Counted from the stretch's first letter, positions 44,214 through 53,700 are shown. The stretch: DNA of 64,000 bases from Streptomyces sp. NBC_01707 (GCF_041438805.1 NZ_CP109190.1:2108001-2172000), one strand, 5' to 3'. Translations and numbers: made by a program. Notes: generated by a model not told the origin, from the sequence alone.

Positions 44214-45560
44214 TCAGGCCCGGTTCAGATAGGCGAGTCCGGGATGGACCTTCGTGTACCCGTCGACGAGTCGACGGGCGACCGAGACCGAGTCGACGAG
44301 GGGGTGCAGTGCGAAGGCCTGAACGGCGCCGGCGCGTGAGCCGGTGGCCGCCGCGTCGAGGACCGCGCGCTCGACGGCTTTCACCGCCGTGACCAGGCCG
44401 ACGGCGTGATACGGGAGGGGGTCGACGGCGACGGGGTGGGCGCCGTTGGCGTCGACGAGGCAGGGCACCTCGATGACGGCGTCCGCGTCGAGCACGGAGA
44501 GCGTGGTGCGGTTGCGGACGTTGAGGATGAGCGACGTCCGCTCGTTGCGGGCGACGGCCCGCATGAGGGCGAGGGCGACCTGCTCGTACCCGCCGGACTC
44601 CAGATCGCTCTCGTCCCGCTCACCCGCTCCGGCGACCTCCCTGTTCTCCGACATGTAGGTGGCCTCGCGTTCGGCGCGGGTGCGGTCCCAGGTCGGCAGG
44701 GCGGGCGTGGCCGGGTCCTTCATCCGGGCGTAGAAGCCCTCCTGCTGGTCGCGGAGGAAGGCGCCGCGGGTCTGCTCGGCGTCCTGGTAGGCGCGGACGG
44801 CTTCCCGGTTGAAGTAGTAGTAGTGCAGGTACTCGTTGGGGATCGCACCGAGTGAACGCAGCCAATCGGTGCCGAAGAGCTTGCCTTCCTCGAACGAGCC
44901 CAGCAGCTCCGGGTCGGCGAGCAGACGCGGCAGTTCGTCGCGGCCGTCGATGTGCAGTCCGCGGACCCAGCCCAGGTGGTTGAGGCCGACGTAGTCGATC
45001 CAGGCGCGGTCGGGGTCCGCGCCCAGGGTCCGGGCGATGCGGCGGCCGAGGCCCACCGGCGAGTCGCAGATGCCGATGACCCGGTCGCCGAGGTGGCGCG
45101 ACATGGCTTCGGTGACCAGGCCTGCCGGGTTGGTGAAGTTGATGACCCAGGCGTGCGGGGCGAGCCGCGCGATGCGGCGGGCGAGTCCGTCCGCGACGGG
45201 GACGGTGCGCAGCCCGTAGGCGATGCCGCCCGCGCCGACCGTCTCCTGGCCGAGCACGCCTTCGTCGAGCGCGACCCGCTCGTCGGCGGCACGGCCTTCG
45301 AGGCCGCCGACCCGGATGGCGGAGAAGACGAAGTCGGCGCCCCGCAGTGCCTCGTCGAGCTCGGTGGTGGCGAGGACGGTGGGTGCGTCCGGCACCCCCT
45401 CGGCCTGATCGGCGAGGACGCGGGCGACGGCGGTGAGCCGGTCGGCGTCGGTGTCGTAGAGGGTGACTGCGGTGACGCGGCCTTCGGCGTGGTCGGCGAG
45501 CAGCGCCCCGTACACCAGGGGGACCCGGAATCCGCCGCCGCCCAGAATTGTCAGCTTCAC
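44214..45560 (-). CDS. glycoside hydrolase family 4, 6-phospho-beta-glucosidase-like
   Basis: A 448-residue NAD+/Mn2+-dependent glycosidase working by an oxidation-elimination mechanism in the cytosol. The N-terminus VKLTILGGGGFRVPLVYGAL binds NAD; GLEGRAADERVALDEGVLGQETVGAGG, WVINFTNPAGLVTEAM and GICDSPVGLGRR (Cys metal ligand) are GH4 hallmarks, and YVGLNHLGWVRG supplies the metal-binding His. GTG start. No PTS genes are nearby, so whether its substrate is phosphorylated is not clear. A strong terminator lies upstream, isolating it from the conservon. Confidence 0.92.
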   Translation of the reverse strand: MKLTILGGGGFRVPLVYGALLADHAEGRVTAVTLYDTDADRLTAVARVLADQAEGVPDAPTVLATTELDEALRGADFVFSAIRVGGLEGRAADERVALDEGVLGQETVGAGGIAYGLRTVPVADGLARRIARLAPHAWVINFTNPAGLVTEAMSRHLGDRVIGICDSPVGLGRRIARTLGADPDRAWIDYVGLNHLGWVRGLHIDGRDELPRLLADPELLGSFEEGKLFGTDWLRSLGAIPNEYLHYYYFNREAVRAYQDAEQTRGAFLRDQQEGFYARMKDPATPALPTWDRTRAEREATYMSENREVAGAGERDESDLESGGYEQVALALMRAVARNERTSLILNVRNRTTLSVLDADAVIEVPCLVDANGAHPVAVDPLPYHAVGLVTAVKAVERAVLDAAATGSRAGAVQAFALHPLVDSVSVARRLVDGYTKVHPGLAYLNRA

Positions 45561-45627
45561 GCTTCCGCATGGTACGGGCCCGAAGCTCCGTACCGGGCCC
45601 GCCACCGTCACCGCGGCAAGCGCGGGC

Positions 45628-45669
45628 GGGCCGGTGGCCCCGGACCTCCCGGTCCGGGGCCACCGGCCC
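45628..45669 (-). terminator. very strong terminator of the conservon operon
   Basis: A perfect 19-bp stem (arms 45628-45646 and 45651-45669) with a 4-nt loop TCCC. It lies 48 bp beyond the cvnE stop and upstream of the GH4 gene on the same strand, insulating the two units. Confidence 0.85.
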
Positions 45670-45717
45670 GTGACTGCGCTCGTGCCGATCGTGCCGCCCG
45701 TGGCGGGGACTGCCAGG

Positions 45718-47310
45718 TCAGTAGCCACTCCACCAGCGCGTCACCGCGCGCCACAGCCTCGTCGGCGCGGCCGGCCTGCGCTGACGCGGGATCCGGCCTG
45801 CTGCCGACTGGCCGGCGGCCGTACTGTCGGGCTCCGTCTCGGTCTGCACCCCGCCCCCCTGCACGGCACCGGCACCGCCGCGGGCGGCCTGCGCTCCCGC
45901 CCCGTCCGGTGCGTGGGCGGGATTGCGCACCCCCACAGGCGGCGTGTGCGGGACCGGCGACTGAACTTCCCAGTTCTCGCGCGCGGGGTTACGCCGGCCC
46001 GTCGACGGGGGTTCGTCGTCGTCCTGCGGCGGGCGGGCGGCGAAGTCCGCGGGCAGTTCCACGAGATGCCGGGACATGATGTTCCCGATCCACTTCAGCT
46101 CGCTCTCGTCGACGGCCAGTTCGAGGTCCGGAAGGCGCATCAGCAGGGCGTCGACACCGACGTCCGCGATCGCTCGCCCGATGTCCTGGCCGGGGCATTC
46201 GTGCGGGCCGCCACTGAACGCCAGGTGGGCGCGGTTGCCCTCCATGTTGGCGGTGAGATCGGGCCGTACCACCGGGTCCGTGTTGGCGGGTGCGATGCCG
46301 ACGATCAGCGCGTCGCCCTCCCTGATGCGCTGACCGCCGAGCTCCGTGTCGCCGACCGCCCAGCGGCCGAACACCGCGGTGAACGGCGGCTCGTCCCACA
46401 GCGTCTGCTCGACCGCCTCCGGCACGGTCATGTGGCCGCCGCTGAGCCGCGCCCGGAACCGCGGGTCGGTGAGCACCATACGGAGCACGTTGGCGATCAG
46501 GTTGGCGGTCGCCTCGTACGCGGCGATGAGGATCAGCCGCAGATGCTCGGTGACCTCGGTGTCGGTCATTCCCGCGGGATGCTCGACGAGCCAGGTGGCG
46601 AAGTCGGAGGCGGGTTCGGTCCGGCGCCGTTGGACCAGCCGGCTCAGCGCGGCGACGACATAGGCGTTGCTCGCGACAGCGGTCGCCGTGCCCCGCGTCA
46701 TGTCGCGGGCGGCCTGGACCATACGGTCGTTGTACTCCTCGGGCATGCCGAGGATCGCGCACATCACCATCATCGGCAGCTGCTCGGCGAACTGGCTGAC
46801 CAGGTCCACACGGCCTTCCTGGCAGAAGTCGTTGACGAGGCGGTTGCTGAAGCGGTTGATGTGCCGGCGCACGCCGCGGTGGTCGATGCGCGCCATGCTG
46901 TCGGTGACGGCGCCGCGCAGCCGTTCATGGGTGTCGCCGTCGGCGAACACGCACACCGGCTGCCAGGTGAAGATCGGGGCCAGCGGGTGGTCCGGCGCGA
47001 CACTGCCGTCCTGCAGGGCCCGCCAGCGCCGGGAGTCGCGGGAGAACTGCGAGGGGGTGCGGGTCAGGTGCAGGTTCTCGCTGTGCCCGAGCACCAGCCA
47101 GGCGGGCACGTCCCCGTGCAGCAGGATCGGTGCCACCGTGCCGTGTTCGGCGCGCAGCTTGTCGTACAGCCCTGCGGGGTCCCGCTCCGCCTCGGGGCCG
47201 TAGAACCGGCGCAGCCCGCCGGGTCCGACACCGAGGCCGTGGGCCGGGCACTCGGGTGGTGGAACCGGCCCCGTGGCGGCGCCGGGCTCGTAGTGGAAAG
47301 GGGTTGTCAC
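45718..47310 (-). CDS. cvnE: conservon cytochrome P450 (CYP157-like, ExxR-deficient)
   Basis: A 530-residue P450 closing the conservon. The heme ligand loop is FSGGPHECPG (Cys372), and the I-helix reads LIAAYEATANLIANVL. The K-helix, normally ExxR, reads EQTLWDEPP (301-309): the Glu and Arg positions are Gln and Trp. The same EQxLW substitution was described for CYP157C1 of S. coelicolor, so this is probably a CYP157. A proline/alanine-rich tail of about 90 residues with a WRAVTRWWSGY end follows the P450 fold. GTG start with GGAG. Substrate unknown; a non-classical or signalling role with CvnA-D is possible. Confidence 0.9.
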   Translation of the reverse strand: MTTPFHYEPGAATGPVPPPECPAHGLGVGPGGLRRFYGPEAERDPAGLYDKLRAEHGTVAPILLHGDVPAWLVLGHSENLHLTRTPSQFSRDSRRWRALQDGSVAPDHPLAPIFTWQPVCVFADGDTHERLRGAVTDSMARIDHRGVRRHINRFSNRLVNDFCQEGRVDLVSQFAEQLPMMVMCAILGMPEEYNDRMVQAARDMTRGTATAVASNAYVVAALSRLVQRRRTEPASDFATWLVEHPAGMTDTEVTEHLRLILIAAYEATANLIANVLRMVLTDPRFRARLSGGHMTVPEAVEQTLWDEPPFTAVFGRWAVGDTELGGQRIREGDALIVGIAPANTDPVVRPDLTANMEGNRAHLAFSGGPHECPGQDIGRAIADVGVDALLMRLPDLELAVDESELKWIGNIMSRHLVELPADFAARPPQDDDEPPSTGRRNPARENWEVQSPVPHTPPVGVRNPAHAPDGAGAQAARGGAGAVQGGGVQTETEPDSTAAGQSAAGRIPRQRRPAAPTRLWRAVTRWWSGY

Positions 47311-47438
47311 GATCGCTCCAGGGATGAGGCTGCCGAGATCGGATGTGTACGGGCGAGGGATCGAGCGGGTGCCAAGAGGGTGTCCAGCGGGGTGCGCGTG
47401 GGGGCGGGCACGGTGCGCTGCGGTGCGGTGCGGTGGGA

Positions 47439-48053
47439 TCAGCCGAGCGGGACGGCCAGGCTGTGCAGATAGCGCATCAGGGTCATCAGCACATCGCGGC
47501 TGGACGCGCGCAGTCTGGCGTCGCAGTCGATCATCGGAACCTCGTCCGGCAGGTCCAGGGCGCTGCGCAATGCCTCGACCGGGTGCTTCGGGGCGTCCGG
47601 GAAGGTGTTGACGGCGACGACGAACGGCACGCCGCGTTCCTCCAGACGCCCGATCACGTCGAAGCTGACTTCGAGGCGTCGGGTGTCGATGAGCACGACG
47701 GCGCCGAGCGCGCCCTCGAAGAGGCCGTTCCACAGGAACCAGAAGCGTTCCTGGCCCGGGGTGCCGAAGAGGTAGAGGATCAGCTCGTCGCTGATGCTGA
47801 TCCGGCCGAAGTCCATGGCGACGGTGGTGGCGGTCTTGCTCTCCACCCCGACGTTGTCGTCCACGCCGACGCCGGCCTGGGTCATGGTCTCTTCGGTGGT
47901 CAGGGGCCGGATCTCGCTGACGGATCCGACCATGGTCGTCTTGCCGACCCCGAACCCACCGACTATCACCACTTTCACGGCCGCTGTGGCCGTCGTGGGC
48001 AGGATGTCCTCCGTCCTGGGGCCGGTGATCGTGTCAGAGTTTCTGAAGTCCAT
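47439..48053 (-). CDS. cvnD: conservon small GTPase CvnD
   Basis: A 204-residue MglA/Ras-like GTP-binding protein (ATP/GTP-binding, DUF258-type conservon protein). P-loop VVIVGGFGVGKTTMVGSVSE, switch region TMTQAGVGVDD, and G3 YLFGTPGQERFWFLWNGLF; the base-recognition loop is AVNTFPDAP rather than canonical NKxD. It is thought to assemble with CvnA-C at the membrane in a G-protein-like complex. Its start lies inside cvnC (20-bp overlap). ATG start. Confidence 0.93.
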   Translation of the reverse strand: MDFRNSDTITGPRTEDILPTTATAAVKVVIVGGFGVGKTTMVGSVSEIRPLTTEETMTQAGVGVDDNVGVESKTATTVAMDFGRISISDELILYLFGTPGQERFWFLWNGLFEGALGAVVLIDTRRLEVSFDVIGRLEERGVPFVVAVNTFPDAPKHPVEALRSALDLPDEVPMIDCDARLRASSRDVLMTLMRYLHSLAVPLG

Positions 48054-48405
48054 GCATCACCGCTTCGAGAAGAGACCTGTCCGGGAGTGTGGCGCGGACG
48101 ATGGGCGCGCGCGATTCGATCAGTTCGGTCGTGAGGAGATCGGTGAGGAGCGAAGTCACCACGCTGAACGGCAGGCCGAGGTAGGCCGAGATCTCGGCGA
48201 CGGATAACGGCGCCTGGCATAGCCGCAGGATCACGGCCTGTTCGGGCTGGACCGTCGGCGTCGGTTCCACCTTCGCGACGATCATCGTGACCAGGTCGAG
48301 CGCAGCCCGCTCGCTGCCGTCGGGATCGCCGGTGATCACGTACAGCCGTTCCGGATCAATCTGTGCCGGATCGGCCTTTCGGCGTTCTCGTCGGGGAGAA
48401 CTCAT
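48034..48405 (-). CDS. cvnC: conservon DUF742 protein CvnC
   Basis: A 123-residue DUF742 protein. The signature runs from PERLYVITGDPDGS through VQPEQAVILRLCQAPLSVAEISAYL split by the turn, to LPFSVVTSLLTDLLTTELIE, a winged-helix-like fold. It bridges other conservon components. ATG start overlapping cvnB's stop by 4 bp; its own end overlaps cvnD. Confidence 0.93.
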   Translation of the reverse strand: MSSPRRERRKADPAQIDPERLYVITGDPDGSERAALDLVTMIVAKVEPTPTVQPEQAVILRLCQAPLSVAEISAYLGLPFSVVTSLLTDLLTTELIESRAPIVRATLPDRSLLEAVMHGLQKL

Positions 48406-48809
48406 CCGGCCTGCCCGTCATGACGCGGCGGGCTCGTGAGGTGCGCGCCGATCCTGACGACCATGTCGCGCATCCGTGCTCCGACAAGTCCCGCGTCCAC
48501 CGTCTCCCCGGCGAGGACCGCGAGGTACGCACCGGTCCCGGCGGCCATCAAGTAGAAGAAACCGCCGGTGACTTCGATGACGACCAGCCGCATCATCCCG
48601 TCGCTGTACGGGATTTCGGAGGCGACGGCGGCGGCCAGGCTCTGCAGTCCGGCGCAGGCGGCCGCCAGCCGGTCGGCGACATCGGGGTCGCCGCCGTGCC
48701 GGGCGATGCGCAAACCGTCCGCGGAGAGCACCACGATCTGATGGATGTCGGGAACGTCGTCGGCCAGTTCCTTGAGCATCCAGTCCATATTGCCCCGCTG
48801 CTGGATCAC
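48402..48809 (-). CDS. cvnB: conservon roadblock/LC7 protein CvnB
   Basis: A 135-residue Roadblock/LC7 domain protein, MglB-like, likely to regulate the GTPase CvnD. The core runs from MDWMLKELADDVPDIHQIVVL through ADGLRIARHGG (segments given separately) to GFFYLMAAGTGAYLAVLAG. GTG start (VIQQRGN) with AGGGAGATCTGAA upstream; it overlaps cvnA's stop by GTGA. Later Met starts would shorten the conserved IQQRG leader. Confidence 0.93.
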   Translation of the reverse strand: MIQQRGNMDWMLKELADDVPDIHQIVVLSADGLRIARHGGDPDVADRLAAACAGLQSLAAAVASEIPYSDGMMRLVVIEVTGGFFYLMAAGTGAYLAVLAGETVDAGLVGARMRDMVVRIGAHLTSPPRHDGQAG

Positions 48810-50398
48810 TTCAGATCTCCCTTGTCCCACGCATCGTCAGGGTCTTCGTCGGTCTTCGGCTCCTGCGGCACGCCGTTGACGGCGTTGGTGAATGCCTCCA
48901 GCCAGAGTCCGGGCGGCGGCTCCTTGGCGCTGTCGCTACCGTTGCGCTGCCCTGCGGCGGGTGCGGCCGACTGCGCGGGGAGATTGTGCGAGCCGAGCGG
49001 TGCGCGGCCGCGGCTGCGGCGCTGCGGGAGGCCGCCGGCGGTCCACTCGGTCACCACGGGGGCGTCGTCCCCCAGGGCGGACGCGGGGGCGGCCGGCCGG
49101 GGCTCGGAGGCGACCGGTCCGGTGGCCGGGCGGGATTCCACGGGGAGAGGCTGGCGGCGCTTGCTGCGCGGCGGAACGACGTGCTTCATGTTGGAGAGGT
49201 CGATGTCGCTGGTGGGTCGCGACGTGGCGCCGATGCCGTGCGCGATACCGGGTGCGGGGCCGGTGGTGATCATGGCGCGGGGCACGATGAGGACGGCGCG
49301 GACCCCGCCGTACGCGGACTGCCGCAGCGAGACCTGCAGGTCGTACATCCGGGAGAGCCGGCCGACGACGGCCATGCCGAGCCGCGGGGACTCGCCGAGG
49401 TCGTTCATATTGGATCCGGCCTGGGCCCTGGCGAGCATGTTCTCCGCCCGCGCGCGGGCCTCCTCGCTGAGGCTGACGCCGCCGTCCTCGATCTCGATGG
49501 CGATGCCGGACTGCACCTCGACCGCGGTGACGTGCACCCGGGTCTGCGGCGGCGAGTAGCGGGTCGCGTTGTCGAGGAGTTCGGCGCAGGCGTGGATGAG
49601 CGGCTCGACCGCGGTGCCGATGATGGCGACCTTGGCGATCGAGTGCAGATCGACGCGCGGGTACTCGAGGATCCGGGACATGGCGCCACGCAGCACGCTG
49701 AACAGCGGTACGGGCTTGGGCCATTGGCGGCTGGGACGGGCGCCACCGAGCACCGCGATGGAGTCGGCCAGACGGCCGATCAGCGCGGTGCCGTGGTCGA
49801 TGCGCAGCAGGTCGTCGAAGACGTCGGGGTTGCGACCGTGGTGCTCCTCCATCTCCCGCAGCTCGGAGGCCTGGCGGTGGACGATCGCCTGGACGCGTCG
49901 TGCGACGTTGACGAAGGCGCGCTGCCCGGAGTCGCGCATCGCCTCTTCGTTGTCGATGATGTCCAGCACCGTGCGGACGAGGGCGCGTTGGGCGTCGGGA
50001 AGATCGCGGTACGTCTCGTCGGTGTCGACGACGTCGCGCAGTACCTCGTCGGGCGAGTTGCCCACCCGGAGCCGGTGGATCGCTGCCGGCAGCAGCTCCT
50101 TGCTGATCCGGATGGCCTCTTCGTCATGGGTGGCGAGGCGACGTTCGAGGACGGTGAGGCGGCGTTCGTACTCGGCTCGCTGCCGGCGCATCGCGCGTCC
50201 GCGGCGGGCGAGCACGACGCCGAGCGAGGCGACCACGACGGTGGCGACGGCTCCGCACCAGACGACTGGGATCCGCGCGGGCTCGGAAACCAGTGCCACG
50301 GCGCCGGCGGTCGCGCCGGCCATCAGGAGCACGGGGAGCAACGCGGCGCGAGCGACGGAAATTTCTCTGTCGATCGGCGGTGATTCAACTCGAACCAT
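48806..50398 (-). CDS. cvnA: conservon sensor histidine-kinase-like protein CvnA
   Basis: A 530-residue membrane protein with two N-terminal helices (ALLPVLLMAGATAGAVALV; VVWCGAVATVVVASLGVVLA), a coiled cytoplasmic region and a GHKL ATPase domain (ACAELLDNATRYSPP, EIEDGGVSLSEEA, RLGMAVVGRLSRMYD). A canonical phospho-accepting H box is not evident, as usual for conservon kinases. The last 150 residues are proline/alanine-rich and disordered. ATG start. First gene of the cvnA-E operon; the region upstream is AT-richer and long (over 900 bp). Confidence 0.93.
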   Translation of the reverse strand: MVRVESPPIDREISVARAALLPVLLMAGATAGAVALVSEPARIPVVWCGAVATVVVASLGVVLARRGRAMRRQRAEYERRLTVLERRLATHDEEAIRISKELLPAAIHRLRVGNSPDEVLRDVVDTDETYRDLPDAQRALVRTVLDIIDNEEAMRDSGQRAFVNVARRVQAIVHRQASELREMEEHHGRNPDVFDDLLRIDHGTALIGRLADSIAVLGGARPSRQWPKPVPLFSVLRGAMSRILEYPRVDLHSIAKVAIIGTAVEPLIHACAELLDNATRYSPPQTRVHVTAVEVQSGIAIEIEDGGVSLSEEARARAENMLARAQAGSNMNDLGESPRLGMAVVGRLSRMYDLQVSLRQSAYGGVRAVLIVPRAMITTGPAPGIAHGIGATSRPTSDIDLSNMKHVVPPRSKRRQPLPVESRPATGPVASEPRPAAPASALGDDAPVVTEWTAGGLPQRRSRGRAPLGSHNLPAQSAAPAAGQRNGSDSAKEPPPGLWLEAFTNAVNGVPQEPKTDEDPDDAWDKGDLK

Positions 50399-51351
50399 CT
50401 AAGACCTCTGACGGTTGATTCGGGAGGTATGCGCGCATCCAGGGCGCGCAGGAACAAGTGCTCGAATTCATATCAACTCGACTTCACTGTGCGTGAGCTT
50501 AGCCAGATACAAACAGTGCTTCGGCATATTCACCCAACCCCCTGCGCGAGCGCTCCGGCGGTAATACACTCACGAGTTTTTGCACGCACCGCCTTCGACC
50601 GTGCGCGAGGAGTGACGAAGTGCCGGAACACGGGAGACCTGCCGCTTCACGCACCGCTGCGCGGACCGTCGTCAGGACTTACTTGCGGAGAGAGGTACGA
50701 CGGTAGAGGAGTTGACAGACCGCATCGAGTCCCGAGCGGGCCGCCCCGTCGTCCCCCTCCGAGGCACCCAGGCGCATGCCCCCGATCACGACCTCGGGCC
50801 GTGACCACGGGACGTACCGGCAGCAGGACCGCCGACCGAGGGAGAACGGGCACTTCGCGGGGCCGACGCGGGAGCGGGTCCGCTCGCTGCCCGGAGGTCA
50901 CCCCCCGCACCTTCAGGTCCAGCTCCGCGCTGGTCGTGGAACGGGACGTGGTCCGTGAGCGTGGCCGTGCGCTCAGCCGCGGCAAGTCGGTGTCGGCCAT
51001 GGACGCCGTCGCCGTACCGCCGGCCGGGTCCAGCCGGCCGGTCCGGCCGGTCCTGATCGCGCCCCGCGGCCCGAAGAGCTGCACCGGTTCGCCGCACTGT
51101 TGGACGCCGCCTGGCAGAAGCCCGACGAGGCTCGACCGGACGGGCCGCCGCACCCCACCCCCGACAACCGGCACGGTCGCACGCAGGACTGTGCACGGAG
51201 CCGGAGCACCGTGACCGCCCGAGGCACCCGGCCCGTGCGGCGGATTCGCCGTCATTTCCACGGCAGCGGACACGTCCTGACCGTTCTGCTCGTCGGCGCC
51301 GGCCTGCCGAGCACCCTCGACGGCCGGGCGGAGCAGGAGCCGGTGCGGGGG
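50399..51351. other. 953-bp decayed or regulatory region upstream of the conservon
   Basis: No intact gene found. The first 130 bp are AT-rich and should hold the conservon promoter. Further on there are short protein-like pieces in different frames: VEELTDRIESRAGRPVVPL near 50703-50770 and PEELHRFAALLDAAWQKPD near 51070-51130, both plus strand. This suggests one or more broken genes. Confidence 0.4.
50712..50804 (+). pseudogene. possible remnant of an ImmA/IrrE-like or related gene N-terminus
   Basis: A TTG frame behind GGAGAGAGG reads LTDRIESRAGRPVVPLRG and stops after 30 codons. The RIxxRxGRPIxLxP pattern is typical of the N-terminus of streptomycete ImmA/IrrE-like proteins that pair with XRE or MAB_1171c-type genes. 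No metallopeptidase HExxH follows in any frame. The identity is tentative. Confidence 0.25.
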
Positions 51352-51858
51352 TCAGCGCCGGGCCCCGCCGATGCGTCCCTCCAGCTGGACCAGCAATTCG
51401 CTGAGCTGCGTGCTGAGTTCGCCGCGGGTCCGCTCGTCGAGGCCGGAGAGCACGGCGCGTTCGTACGCCAACTGCCGGGGCAGCAGCTGGTCGACCAGGG
51501 TGCGCCCCTCCTCGGTGAGACGGACGTGTGTGACGCGCCGGTCGCGCTCGTCGCTGCGGCGGTCGACCAGGCCGCGCTCCTGGAGGATCCGGAGGCGCTT
51601 GGTGACGGCCGCACCCGAGGAGAACGTCTCCCTGGCCAGTTCACCGGGGGTGAGCTCGCGGTCGGTACGCCGTACGGCACCCAGCAGGTCGAATTCGGCG
51701 CGGGAGAGTCCGGCGGCGCGCAGCGGGGCGTCCTCCGCCTGCTGGAGCAGCGCGGCGCAGCGGTTGATGCGGCCGATGAGTTCCATGGGTCCGGTGTCCA
51801 GCTCCGGGTTGACGGCGTGCCACTGCCGTACCACCGAGGCGACGATGTCGTCGGTCAC
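51352..51858 (-). CDS. MarR family transcription regulator
   Basis: A 168-residue winged-helix regulator. It shows LRAAGLSRAEFDLLGAVRR, the recognition region LARETFSSGAAVTKRLRILQERGLVDR split at the wing, and the wing itself in DERDRRVTHVRLTEEGRTLVD, followed by a C-terminal dimer helix. GTG start overlapping the FUSC stop by GTGA, so it is the second gene of a two-gene operon and probably represses the exporter in a ligand-relieved manner. Confidence 0.93.
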   Translation of the reverse strand: MTDDIVASVVRQWHAVNPELDTGPMELIGRINRCAALLQQAEDAPLRAAGLSRAEFDLLGAVRRTDRELTPGELARETFSSGAAVTKRLRILQERGLVDRRSDERDRRVTHVRLTEEGRTLVDQLLPRQLAYERAVLSGLDERTRGELSTQLSELLVQLEGRIGGARR

Positions 51859-53681
51859 ACCGCTCCGTTCTCCGGGGCGGGGGCGATCAGCCCCTGCCGT
51901 GTTGCTGTCGCCGCGAGCGTACGGTGTCCGGCCTGCTCGGCCGCGAGAATGTGCTCCTCGGGCAGGGCGCGCTGCCACCATTCGCCTGCTGCCGTGTCGC
52001 CGGCCTCGCGCAGTTCGACGAGCGATCCGGTGAGCCCGCGGCGGGCGGCGTCGAGTGCGGCGGGCGCGGGCGCCGGGGCGGCGATGACATGCACGGCGTG
52101 GGCCCGGGCCCGGTCGGTGGCGGCGAGGGCCCGTTCCAGCCGCCCGGTGGCCCGTCGGTTGGTGACGGCCATGGCGGCGAGAATTCCGACGGCGGCGCCG
52201 ATGACGGTGTCCAGGACCCGGTCGCCGATGAGCTCGCCGGCCGGGTGCGTGCCGCCGAACTCCAGGACGAGGAGGGCCATCGGGGTCACGGCTATGGAAC
52301 CGAGCCAGTAGTTACGGGTGATCAGGGCCTCTGCGGCGAAGTTGAAGAAGAGGCAGCAGCCGATGAGTGCGAGCGAGCTCGTCCGGGAGACGGGGAGGAC
52401 GGCGGCGAATACGAGCACACCGAGCAGGTTGCCGAGCGTGCGCTGCAGGGCGCGGTTCCAGGAGAGCGTGACATTGGCCTGGTAGAGGGAGGCGGCGGTG
52501 ACGATCGCCCAGTAGGGGCGGCCGACGCCGACGGCCATCGAGACATATCCGGCGAGGGCGCAGCCGATGAGGGCGCGGGCGGCGATGGGCAGCAGCGGGG
52601 AGCCGGGGGCGAGTGCGCGCAGAACCGCCCGCCGGGCGTCGCGTCGGCCTGCGGTCCGGCGCGCGGCGCGCTCGGCGTCGATCCCGAAGAGCTCCTCGGC
52701 GGTGCCGGGGGCGGGCGGCGGGGTGGGGACGGGGCCGCGGGCCCGGGTCTGCCGGGCCCAGGCTCGGAGCCGGTCGGGGCCGGCGACGCGCGCTTCGAGC
52801 TCGTGGTCGCCGGTGCGGGTGACGACGGCGGTGAGGGCGCGCTCGCTGTCGCGGTCCGCCGTGCGGGCGTGGCCACCACCGTGGGCGTCACCGACCGGAC
52901 GCCCGTGGACGCCGGGGTGCGCACCGAGGGCTCCCCGGGCGAGCGCGGCTTCGGCGTGGACGACGAGTCGCTCCAGCTCCCTGCGTACGGGGGTGGGGCG
53001 TCCGGCGGCGAGCAGTGTCTGCCAGGCCGTGTGGACGGCGGCGGCCGCGGCGTGCCGGGTGCGGTGCCCCGGGTCGTCCGCGTACGCGGCGGCAGCGGCC
53101 AGGGCTCGGGCGGTCGCGCGCCGCTCCGGACCCTCCCGGCGCAGCAGCGCGGGCCCGACGGTGACCAGCCAGGAGACCGCGCCCGCGGCCACGGTCAGCG
53201 CCAGGTGTCCGGGGACCTGGCCGAGGTGCTGCGGGGCGAACAGTGCGGCCGAGGTGACAAAGGTGAAGATCACCGGCCCGGGCGGTCCGATGCGGGTGGC
53301 GTCGCAGAGCACCTTCTGCCCGGCCGCGAGAAGCGCGCCTACGGCGATCAGTACGGCTGTCGAGTCGGTGAGTGAGGCCGTGACCAGGGATATCGCCATA
53401 CCGATGAGCATGCCGACGACGACTCCGGCGACGGTACGGGCGCGGCGGGCGTACGGGAGGCTGTGCCCGTAGAGCGCACAGAGGGAGCCGGCCATCGTGT
53501 ACATCACGAGGTCGAGCCGGCCGAAGGCGAAGAGCGCGAGATTCGGTACGGCGGAGGCGACGACCACGCTCAGCGCCGGCTTGAACCACATGTCCGAGGG
53601 GCGGGCCAGGCGCAACGGGCCGACCAGGGGAAGTCTGCGGACGGAGGAGGGCTGCCGGGTACGAATGGTTGAATCACTCAC
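51855..53681 (-). CDS. FUSC family aromatic-acid/fusaric-acid exporter-like protein
   Basis: A 608-residue membrane protein with two halves of about five to six helices each (about residues 35-185 and 365-490), separated by a long cytoplasmic region, as in AaeB/FUSC proteins. Examples are LDLVMYTMAGSLCALYGHSL, VVVGMLIGMAISLVTASL, and the second-half signature PYWAIVTAASLYQANVTLSW then RTLGNLLGVLVFAAVL. GTG start. Together with MarR it forms a compact efflux unit, probably for aromatic acids or phenolic compounds. Confidence 0.9.
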   Translation of the reverse strand: MSDSTIRTRQPSSVRRLPLVGPLRLARPSDMWFKPALSVVVASAVPNLALFAFGRLDLVMYTMAGSLCALYGHSLPYARRARTVAGVVVGMLIGMAISLVTASLTDSTAVLIAVGALLAAGQKVLCDATRIGPPGPVIFTFVTSAALFAPQHLGQVPGHLALTVAAGAVSWLVTVGPALLRREGPERRATARALAAAAAYADDPGHRTRHAAAAAVHTAWQTLLAAGRPTPVRRELERLVVHAEAALARGALGAHPGVHGRPVGDAHGGGHARTADRDSERALTAVVTRTGDHELEARVAGPDRLRAWARQTRARGPVPTPPPAPGTAEELFGIDAERAARRTAGRRDARRAVLRALAPGSPLLPIAARALIGCALAGYVSMAVGVGRPYWAIVTAASLYQANVTLSWNRALQRTLGNLLGVLVFAAVLPVSRTSSLALIGCCLFFNFAAEALITRNYWLGSIAVTPMALLVLEFGGTHPAGELIGDRVLDTVIGAAVGILAAMAVTNRRATGRLERALAATDRARAHAVHVIAAPAPAPAALDAARRGLTGSLVELREAGDTAAGEWWQRALPEEHILAAEQAGHRTLAATATRQGLIAPAPENGAV

Positions 53682-53700
53682 CCAAACACTTTAGCAGATA

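Noticed and set aside
50429..51214. 261-codon plus-strand frame upstream of the conservon
   Set aside because: No consistent family along the frame; its protein-like pieces are in different frames, so it is treated as decay.
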